Positions 1 to 10,600 of a DNA stretch of 64,000 nt are shown here, piece after piece. The translations under genes and the position numbers were made by a program. Source of the stretch: Sweltsa coloradensis. Taxonomy: Eukaryota; Arthropoda; Insecta; Plecoptera; Chloroperlidae. The notes under the pieces were generated by a model, which saw only the letters and a list, made by a program, of their open reading frames with translations, was not told where the DNA came from and did no database searches. The stretch spans positions 434,001 through 498,000 of the forward strand of contig JAMZAV010000107.1 of NCBI GenBank assembly GCA_024449915.1, in the 5' to 3' direction. The number at the start of each line of letters is the position of its first letter. The stretch's first letter is position 1.

Positions 1-1309
1 AAAGTCAAATTTAGGAGCATTAATTATTGTGAAATTAGCAACAAGAATTATTAAAATGCCAAAAAAAATAGCCGTAATCCGTTTTTATTTAAAATCCTGA
101 CAAATTGTTAAATTTTAAACTTTAATTATATGCACCGTTATTTTGGTAGTCTTTTTCCGCGGAGCCTGTGACATGCGTCTTTATTTCTGCGGTCTATTTC
201 CACGGAGCCCATGATGATGTCTTCCTACCGCCGCCCGTCATAGAACCCTGTCTTGCGCAACGTTGCGTTGTCTTCTGTTGACCGTACCGACTGCCATCCC
301 ATCACAGTATAACAATAATATACAGTAGCGAAACTGCTAGCGAAACATGCTGTCAAACCGTCACGCGCACACCTAGCGAAAGTCAGAGTCAACTAACGAA
401 TGATAGAGATGAGTTGAGGTGAGGTGGCAGTGACTTTTAGCTGTGGTTTCCGTGGTTTCCAAGTGATTGTTTACTTTTTGGGCTATTAGTTCACTCTTGT
501 CACCGCATAGCGCACTAGTGTCGTGGCACCGCCGACCGCCATCTATGTATGTAAAGCACTTACTTAGGTGGCGGTGGCTTTTAGTTGACTCATGACTTTC
601 GCATAGTGCGCTAGTGTCGCGGCGGTACGCGCAGACGAACAGAAAACAGCAAGTCACCCTGCAGGCAGTGCATTGAAGTTTTGCTACTGTATATTATTGA
701 TACTGTGCTGCCATTGTGTACGATCGGCGTCTGACGGGTAATGAAGGGACAGTGGACATGGCACGACGCGCGAACGGAGCATGAGTAAAAAATATCTTGA
801 AAGTTGATATCGCGCTGTCAACGAGTCGAAAATATATCGAATGTTGACCGACGGTGACGGTCGGTAAAGTAGAAAATGGTAAAAACATTGCAAATATTTG
901 CTGAAAAATAGTAAAGCGGGCAATTTTTTTATTTAACGCATAAGTTCGTCACTTTAAGCAGAATTTCGTATTAACTGTGTTATTTCACATTTATACGCAA
1001 AAATAAAAAGCTTCAAAATTGGTCAATTATAACATGAAACACATATAAAGTAGGTTTGGCACCTTTTTGCATTATTTCGCTTTTATAGTTAAAACCAAAT
1101 TTACGGGGCATAATTTTTGAAACTTGAATATAATATTCATGAGCAAAGTACACCACGTACAAATACCTACCAGCAAAAGCTACCCACTAATTAAGTCAGT
1201 CAATTATAACTTCACCAACAATAAAATTCCTATGGTTAGCCTAATTATACAATTTGAACGAATGTTACGTGCTAAGATTCCATTTGACATGCTTTTTGTT
1301 TCCTTGCAG
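1..1309. other. Sequence upstream of first visible nephrin-like exon (probable intron)
   Basis: No coding exon was recognised here. The first visible exon at 1310 begins mid-codon after a clear acceptor (pyrimidine tract then cttgcag), so this stretch is most likely an intron of the nephrin-like gene. The 150-800 part is richer in GC and CpG than the surroundings and holds an inverted-repeat element (303-708). The rest is AT-rich with no recognisable signal. Confidence 0.6.
303..708. mobile_element. Putative terminal-inverted-repeat element (MITE-like)
   Basis: About 34 bp at 303-336 recurs in inverted orientation at 675-708 with a few mismatches. The outer ends read CACAGTAT and ATACTGTG. 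The interior contains a degenerate direct repeat (around 505-530 and 600-627, sharing the core ctagtgtcg). No open frame resembling a transposase is present. A target-site duplication is not clear: ctgccat occurs near both ends but is not exactly placed. It is probably a non-autonomous DNA transposon. Confidence 0.4.
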
Positions 1310-1612
1310 TCCCGCCTGAGCATGTAGTGATCCACAAGGACCCTCCCGAGTTGAAGACCGGGTCTCGTGTCACCTTGACCTGTGACTCCAGCTCCAGTAA
1401 CCCGGAGGCTCGGATGAGCTGGTGGCGGGAAGGAATCCCGGTCCAGGGCCTCACCAACACCACTCAACCGGGGCTGCACGGGGGGAAGCTCTCCAGCATC
1501 GCTGTCGTGCTAGACATCACACCCGAGATGAACGGGATCGTCTACACGTGCCAGGCGACCAACGAGGCCATGCAGAGGAGTGTGCATGACGCGATAACAC
1601 TCGACGTCCTAT
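1310..1612 (+). CDS. Nephrin-like exon: Ig domain (first visible)
   Basis: The acceptor cttgcag ends at 1309 and the donor gtgagt starts at 1613. The exon starts with two bases finishing a codon and ends with the first base of the next. It encodes one C2-type Ig domain: PPELKTGSRVTLTC, the tryptophans in MSWWREG, and the closing motif NGIVYTCQA. The sequence DSSSSNPEA after the first cysteine is typical of the nephrin family. Base composition is clearly more GC-rich than the introns. Confidence 0.9.
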
Positions 1613-4600
1613 GTGAGTTATATATTCACTCTGTTCAGAAAGATGTTGCATTATTACTTCTTTTCTATTCCTGGAATAGACCCTACCTACATGTTTCATG
1701 CCCATCCCATCAAACATAATGTTTACCCTCCAATACCAAAACTCGCCAACAGTATGGGGTTGGCATAGCAACCTGCATTAATGTTTCTTATTTTCTGTGC
1801 TATCCTCTGTTGGGGCTAACGACCAGTATCTCGAGTACCGGTACTCAGTATTCACAGAGAAATACGGTTTTCTTAATAATAAAAAAATATATGTTATGTT
1901 GTAATATATTATATTGTATATATAAGAGAAAGACTTACATGGTATGGGCACATATGAAGAATGAAGCAAGATAGAATCCCAAGAAGAGAATTCGAACGCA
2001 CATGCAGGGGAGTTGGAAGAGTAAGATGCCCAAGAGATAGATGGAGGAACCAAATAAAATGGAGCGATGAAGAAAGAGGGAAATTATGGGAGAGAATTAA
2101 TGAAGAAAGATGATGGGAGGATAGAAAGAAATGGAGAGAACTGGTAGACATGCCATCGAAGAAGATGAGGAGGTGCTGAGCCTGGCTAGCAAGCACTGAA
2201 AGTTCACAGCCCAAGAAACTGGTGATATGTCATCCCCCAACCTGACTTATATTGAAACTGGGTGTTTGATTATTATTATTACATATTTGATACCCTTCAG
2301 CTAACTCCACCTATATTTATTTTCACATTCCCACATTTAGCAATTACAAAATTCATATACATACTAGCTCGACACTAATTTGTCTCATAGCCATACTCAC
2401 AACACAGCTAATAGCTGTGTGACGCCAAGTTGCAAAATACTAAATTTTATATTATATTTAATTTTCAGGTAAGCTACTGGAATCCTTTCTCATTTCCCCA
2501 CTCATTCACTAACTCAGCCAATGGGCTTCTCTACATATTTTATTCATTGCATTTTTCATGAGTTGTAATCTTATTTCTGGTAAGTGAAAAATAATGCAAG
2601 TTTTCCATAAGTCACTTTTTTATGAATTTTTATTTGTACTGTAGGGAGATATTGTGAATAGCTGGACTGTAGTGTAGGCTTACTTAATTCAAACATAAAT
2701 GAGGTTGAATATTGTTTACAGTCAAGCCCACCTTCGAGTCGCCCCCGGCAGAAGTGCTGACTGGTGTGGAGGGTCAGCCGCTAGTGTTGGCGCTCGAGGC
2801 CAGAGGGAACCCTACCACTATCGCCTACACGTGGACGAAGGAAGGGAAGTCCAAGGAGACGGTTGCTGAAGGACCCGTCCTAAACATAACGCAGCTGCGG
2901 AAAGAGGACTCTGGCGTCTACACCTGCGAGGCAGCTAATAGCGAGGGATCTTCATTTGTCAAGATTAATCTCACTGTGCAATGTAGGTTTCTTTATTATC
3001 ATCGATCTCGGTCAATATTGATTTCCATTTTACTGTACCATTTACATAAACATTTTTTATTTTTTAAATCTTAATGTACTGTATTGCACCATACTATTAT
3101 ATTGCTACATTGAAAATGATAATGTTTCATTTATCATTATGTAACAAAAGAATTAGTATGGTTGCTAAAATACTGTGTAGACTAATTTTGTTCTCAGAGA
3201 AAAGTATTAGTGTTGGTCCAAATTCCTAAACAACAACATTATGTTATGAAATATTTTATTCCCAAAATTTGATGCAAAATGTATAGCTACATTTTAACAA
3301 CTCTTGATTAGTATTGTAACATGTAGTTGTTCTAATGTTGCTCATCTTGCCTTTCAGATGCCGCAACTATACAGTCAGAGCCTGATAGTGTGGTGGTGAG
3401 TGCCGGAGACGATGCCCGGCTGTACTGTGTTGCCGAGGGTAATCCTCTCAGCGAGGAGCATTTCAGTTGGCGGCGGGATGGACTCCATGAAAACGACCTG
3501 GAACAACGCACCACACGATCCTATGGCAACGGCACTTCGTTCCTCGTCATCCACCAACCGTCTAAAGAAGACAACGGACCATACGTGTGTGTGGTGAACA
3601 ACGGCATTGGGAACGAGACATCAAAAAGTGTCTACCTCATGGTGAAATACAAGCCGGAGATCGACACATCCCCGCAGATCGCCAAGGCGGCGAGTAACAC
3701 GGGAGACATGGCTCGGCTGGTGTGTCGAGCTTCCGGAGTCCCAGAGATTCGCTTCAAGTGGTCCAGAGAGGGCTCCACCATTCCCGCCAACAACTCCACT
3801 CAGAAGTACTTCATTGACTCTCACCAGGTCGACCGCGTAACCTACGAGTCTGTGCTCCTCGTGAAGAACGTTCGCTCGTCGGACTACGGTGCCTTTGAAT
3901 GCCATGCGCGGAATGACATCAGTTTTGCCAGTACAAGCATCCGGTTAGATGTAACTTCCTCACCAGATCCGCCTGCCTCCCTTGTAGTTACGAACGTGAC
4001 GCACGACTCTGTGACAGTTTCATGGATACCTGGTTTTGATGGTGGGATGCCCCCTTCGTATCGTTTGCGATACCGTCTCTACATGGATACAGAGACTGGC
4101 TACCGCTATGTAGATGTCATGGAACCCAATGCTACCAGTTTTACAATCACCGGTCTAGCGATTGCCACTGACTACGCCATTAGTATAATGGCTCTCAACA
4201 AACTTGGCAACAGCCGATATTTACCAGATCTTCTCAAAGCAAGGACTTCAAGTAAGTGAACACACTTATAGGCCAAGAGTAAAACTGTCTTGTCTGACAC
4301 ATCTTGATAAGTGTCACAAATCATAATTGTATTTGTAAACATACCAGTTCTTCTACCTGTTTACGTGTGTTTGTTGATTAAGTAATTACATAGACTATAG
4401 CTCTCTCGTACCGGAAATTGCTAAAAATGGCTTATCATTTTTCAAAGCTCTTATTAATGGATTACAAAATTCTGGCAAGTAACGGTATTAAAAGTTAACC
4501 CAGATTACTGATCAACAGCCTTCTGAAAATTCTTCAGAATCATAGTAGAAATACGACATTGGGCTTCTATTGATGGATCAATTTTATATGGTAGGGGAAC

Positions 4601-7600
4601 CAGTAGTGTTCTTGTTAGTGGGATAAATAAAAAAAAATCATGAAAGTGCAAAGCAAATTAAGACTACAGGACACAGAAATTACGTTGGGGCCTACAGGGT
4701 TGGCTTGGTCGCTTTGGTTTAATGTAGACCCACTGAAAATTAGTTTAAATGACTTGAGTCGGTAAAATCTAAACATAAATTTATTAATTAATTAATTAAT
4801 TAATTTAATTTAATTAATTAATTTAGGCATGTACAAGGAAGTAACAAATGTACTAGCTAGAGGTTCCACTATTTTTCAGTTCGTCTCTCGGATAAAGATG
4901 TTTAAATATAGAGTGCATGCACTCATTTGCATTTCAAAACACACAGGACTAAAATATGCTGTTTTTTAGTGACAAATATTACATTAACGATTAAGTAAAT
5001 GTGATATAACTTTTTTCTCTCTGGGGTGAATAATTAAAACAACATTAGTGTTTTCTCTATTCTTCTAGTCATATAATTTGTGTGGTCTTTGAATTTTGCT
5101 ACCTATGTGAAAAATTATTTTGTGAATCTCATTGTTTCAGTTTTAAAATACTAATTAGTACCTAGTAATTATGTAGGCCTACCTACCTGCAATTACTTTC
5201 TGTGCTAACAGTCTTCCTGTCCCCTAACATGCTAGTTAGTAGATTTATCTGTATTAGGTAGGTACTTGTACACTAACACTGAACATGTTAGTACATAGAA
5301 ACTTGACTCAAACTAACATTAATTACTGACAAAAACCATAACCAAATATAGTGTCAGTGAATGATGATGATTAATGACATTAATGTTGTAAATAACTTAC
5401 ACACTTACATAACAAACTAACAAGCACATGTTGTCTTAAATAAGAATAACTGCAGTGTTGTTAAAGCTACTTTTAAAAAGTAGCACTGTTACACTACTTT
5501 ACAGCTACTTTCATTTTTTATTTCACCATAACAAAATAATAATGCAAAAAAATCAGTAATAAAATTAAAATTGAATGTAATTCAACCTGTAGGTGCTTCC
5601 GAATATTTTATGACTATGAGCCCAAAACAGATATGATTTTTCTGTGGTAAAAAGGACGATATTGTGACAACACGGTAGTATTCGAGAAAAGTGGAAAGCT
5701 CTTGAAATGGTTGACTACAATGATTGATTTTTGCAACGGTAATGGTTGAACTTTAATTGCAATTTTGAGAAATTAAATTAGTTAAGCGTCAATTTTACGC
5801 AACATTACCTGTTTATAGTAGCTTGCTACTCACTACTTTACTACATTTTCAAAAGTAGTGCTCTACCATCCTCGCTTCTCAAAAAAGTAACATGTTACAA
5901 GTAGCGCACTACTTGACAAAACTGAATAACTGTACTTCGGTAATACGAGTAACTTATTTTGTGATACAGAATATGACCTACCGGTATGGGGTTAGCTTTT
6001 AAAGGTTGAAGGTGTTGCGACATAAATTTTTCATCGCCCATATTATACTTAATCAACTGGAAGCTAATAAAGCTGATCATAAACTCAATTAGTAGTAGGT
6101 ATCTTGCTCTATTTTAAATTTTAATTTCATAAAACAAGATAAGTAGTCAACTCATAATATAGTCTTTGTGTGAATTAACTACACTATTTACAAACCACTA
6201 TGCCAATCATCAAGCTTGGGTGGAGTTACAAATTATGTAGGCAGCCAAATTCAACATTTTCCTGCTGTTTGGGAAGGTAGCTTCCTGTGTTGAAGTGTTA
6301 CCTTTATTAGATTTATAATCAGTTCTGAGAATAACCTTTTCTAACCATTCTACTTAGTACTAACGCAAAGCAATACTAATCTCATTAACCCGCTTGTCTG
6401 CTTTTCCTTCATATGCTAACTTTGCTAACTGGTGCATGTGGGTAATGGTATTTGCATGTTGGCTGTCCTGCAGATGAGGCCCCCCCATCGGTCCACTCCC
6501 CGAGCCAAGACCTGGAGCAACAGGGTGGCGGGCTGCTCGTGTTGGTAGTGACTATTGTCGGCACTGCGGTGTTGGTACTCAACGTGCTGTTGATCGGGTG
6601 CTGTTTGCACCGACGCGCCAACAAACGTCTCACAGGTGGGTCTTGACTCTCTCTAGGTCAGTCTGATCGACAGCAAGAGATTGACGAGATGCTGATTGGC
6701 AAGGGGGACATTCCTAGGCTCGTCATTATTGGTGTTTCCATCACTGGTGTGTTGCTGGTGTTACTTAATGTTGCCCTAGTAATCTGCTTCATCTACAAGA
6801 AGAGGAACAAAAGACTGAAAGAAGGTATTGTACTGGGAGTTTTCATTATTTATTTTTCGTAGACAATTTATTTTGCTTAGGCCAACTGAAAGTGACATGG
6901 AAGGATACAGGCACTGGGGTTAGGGAACTTTTGTTTATTGAAAAACATAAAAGCTTGTTTTATTCATCATCACTAAATAATTTTGCAATACCAGCTATTT
7001 TGCCTCTTCTTTGCAATATTCTGATGCAAAAAAGTATTTTATTGTTAGTAAAATGAAATATGTAGTCAAATTCATGTGATTCCGCTTGTGATAGTAAGTG
7101 TTGCACTCTTGTTCTGTTTGTTTATGTATCTTGTTTGTGGTGATAATTGGATGAGCGAAGCAAAGATTCCATTTCACTACACTGGAGAAAAAAATCCGGA
7201 ATGTTTTTTTTTCTTTTCTTTTGTATTTTTGTGTGTTTGTCCCACTGAGCTCTATATACTTACGTGGAGATCTGATATTTTAGGGGCAAATGTTGAGATG
7301 TAAAGTTGGCGGAAGTTTGCCGACCGCCATTTTCTTAGGTCCCTAATCAGCGGCAGATTCAAAAGAACTAAACATAATAGATTCGTTCACCTGTGTCACT
7401 GGCCTGTGTTTATCAGTTTATTTAGTGTGACACTGCAGTACACACTATTCCTAAGCATCCTGAGTGACCCTGATAATAACCCACTGTAATAAGTCTACTA
7501 GTCAACATAACCTCAAAATAAGCTAGTCACAGACCGCCATCTTGACGTTACAATTTACATCTAGACGGCGGTGCAATCACAATTAAAATCGCGATATAAT

Positions 7601-10600
7601 CGAGGGACGTCGATAATAGGCCCATCGCTTTAGGCCCATGTAGGCTTCAAGGTTACAGTATAGCATGCGCCCTCCACGTAAGTATATAGAGCTCAGTGGT
7701 TTGTCCACACGATTTTGGCTAAACCGATACTCCAATTGCGATGAAATTTTATGGAGGCCTTTGAAATCTCTGAACTTAGAACTGCCACGTTTTTGAGCGC
7801 AATCGAAAAATTATTTCTCATTAAAATCGTAATTTTACATGATTTTTTTATTTAAAAAAAATTTCTTCGACTTATAACACCTACATGCTTTATCCGATTG
7901 TTATGATTTTTCACAAAACCTTAAGTTTATGAATTAATATATTTGTGTGAAATTTGAGCGCAATCGAAAAATAATTTCTTATGAAAATCTCAATTTTACA
8001 CTTTTTTTGTTTAAAAAAACATATGCTCATCCAACAACGCGCCTGAAAAAGCGTTTGCGAAGCTTCCTAGTATAATATAATACCTTAAAGTCTAATTAGT
8101 TATTCATGAATCGAATATAAAACATTTTGGATTGGATTGGAGAAGAGTTGACAGCTTGTCAAAGAATAGATAACATAAAGCACAGCCTAAAAGGTTGGGA
8201 ACTAGCCATGGCTAGTACTGCAGTATACTTTTTCCACACTTCTTTAACAAATTAATTTTTAATGTTCTGGCACTGTATGTGTTTCCTTCTTATTGCCTGT
8301 TTGTTTTGTTACACGTGTATCACGTTAGTCTAAAAATATGTTTTTACACATTTTGGGGCAGCTTTTCTCATTTATCTTGTATCAAATCAATTTCATTCAA
8401 CACACTATTATGATTATGGATTTTTATCTGTGATAGAACTACCACATAAAGCATTTACTACTTCATTTTTAATTTAGGCCTGGTAAATTTACATACAACA
8501 TGTAAAATGTGTTTTTGGTATACTACAATGCTATGATATTCAATTTGACACAGCTACCTTATTGTTTCCTCCAAGTTATGGTTTACTTACTGTGTGTGTA
8601 TTTGAGCAACACAGGAAATAAGGAGTTCATTTCAACGCTAACTACATTCAATCAAAGTATAGTATAGATTGGGGAAGGGTTGACAGGTTGGGAAAGCATA
8701 GAGAACATAAAGCCCAGCCTGAAGGGCTGGGGGTGACAAAACTTTTCACCTGCTGATGACAACTGCAGCTAATTTAAAGTTGTTTGTTACCTTAATCCAC
8801 GACGCGTTTCGTCTTCTGGGACTGGTAATAACAGTATATATATTATGGGGGGTGAGGATCATTAGATGTGTCTGCCCAGTATCTACTGGTGTTTTATTTG
8901 AAATTTCATTTACTTTAAATCAGAATTTTATATATTCATTTTATTTGTTATTGTTACAAATTTATGTGTCTTTATGTATTGTTATACCTAAAAGTAATAA
9001 TGTATTGTATTGTATTGTAAAACTAATGTCACATATTGTGTGTTTAGCTGCAAGTGAACAGAGCAGTAGCAAGTCTGCTACGATTGAGATGTACGCCCCC
9101 AGTAGCTACAATGAAACCGTAACCGGAGAGACGCTCAGTTCAGTATCTGAGAAGAGCGAGAGTTACTCGAACGGTGAGGGCAACCAGGAGTACTTGGTAA
9201 GTACACGATTTATAATGTTTTAACTGTAGCACTCAATTTATTTTATATACTTGCATATTTGTTCAAACAAGAGTTTATGGCTTATGCACATTCTACAATA
9301 GATGGACTTTACTTTTATTTTGTTGTATACTGCATACACAAACGGCAAGAATCTTTTGTCCGTGGTTCCTCCACCTATTTATAGGATGAGCACATGAATA
9401 ATCTACTGGTTACTGGTAGTATATGCATTGACTAGATTTACTTTTAACAACCTTGTCGTTTGTCACTCATATTTGGCCTAAGTAGACTACAAAAATGACT
9501 GAACATGGGTTTTAACTCTTTAAACCTTCCCCATGTAAATGCGCTTATGGTAGCTTTTAAAACGCGGACGAGCGAGCACGGGGAGCGGTCTGCTAGCTTC
9601 CTTTGAGTCTGCACTAAACTGCGCTGTATTCACGATGTCTTAACATTACTTTCTCAGTGCCTCGTGTTGTCTTTTGATAGGAAGCCAGATTCAAATTTTC
9701 CAGATTAAATATTGACAATAATATGAACCAGAGATGAAAAAACTTTATTTTATCTTTATATATTAACAATAACATATTATTCAAATTCTGGAATGAAGGC
9801 TAGTTCCCTATTATGATGAAAGCAAGACATTTTCTTCAGATTTTTAAGATATGATTGTCATCCTATAACATACAGCTACTTGCAGTTTTGTAATTTTCCT
9901 CCATCCTACTTAATAATATACAATTTAGTTCAGTTAGGCCTATATAGTTTAGATTTAGATTTTAGAAACAATTTAGTTTGTGTTTGCTGTGTACATTTAA
10001 ATCTTTTTCTTGCATTTTTTGGGCGGTGCGTACTTTATTTGTTTTCTAGTAGGTAATTCTTCATTATTGTTATGACATAATGTTGCAAATAAAATCAAAT
10101 AGTACAGTACATAACTATTTTCTAATGGAAGAAGAGTTAGTTTGCCTTTTAATGCTACTAAGGACTAACATAATAAATAAACCTAAAATTAATCGAATAT
10201 AAACCACAATATATTCTACTCATAGTAGCAATAAGCTTGATGCAGTGGCAAGCTTATTTAAAATATGTTATGTTACACAAAAGTTCAAGCATTTAAAAAT
10301 ATCGAACTACCAAACCATTTTAATTTATCAATTATATATATATATTTTTTAAACAAATACTATGATTTTCTTTATTTAAACGGCAATTTATTACTTAATA
10401 TTAATAGTTAATACAAATTGACAGTTATAAATAATAATAATATGCATTATATCTTCGAAGCCTCTTACAAAAACAACACAACAAACATACAGCAAATTCT
10501 AGAGGGAAATGAGATTTTAATAGACTTCCTTGATATACTTTAATTCGTTTGGAAGTATATTTTATTTTACGTTCTTTTGAAAAGTTTAGTATTTCTATGA

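Larger units (their letters stand above)
4252..6473 (+). other. Intron before the transmembrane exons
   Basis: AT-rich intron. Recognised content: a 5'-truncated SINE (about 4683-4830) ending in an ATTA-rich tail, and an hAT-like MITE (5453-5924) with a perfect target duplication. No coding signal was seen elsewhere. Confidence 0.7.
6825..9047 (+). other. Intron after the transmembrane exons, rich in mobile elements
   Basis: It holds a Helentron-like element (7147-8071) with a MITE nested inside (7243-7698), and a pair of about 65-bp direct repeats at 8135-8200 and 8666-8731. The remaining sequence is AT-rich with no coding signal. Confidence 0.7.

Noticed and set aside
8756..9223. 155-codon open frame with hydrophobic stretches, suggesting a membrane protein
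   Set aside because: Its last third is the real nephrin-like exon 9048-9196 in the same frame. The hydrophobic part is AT-rich intron read through before the acceptor.
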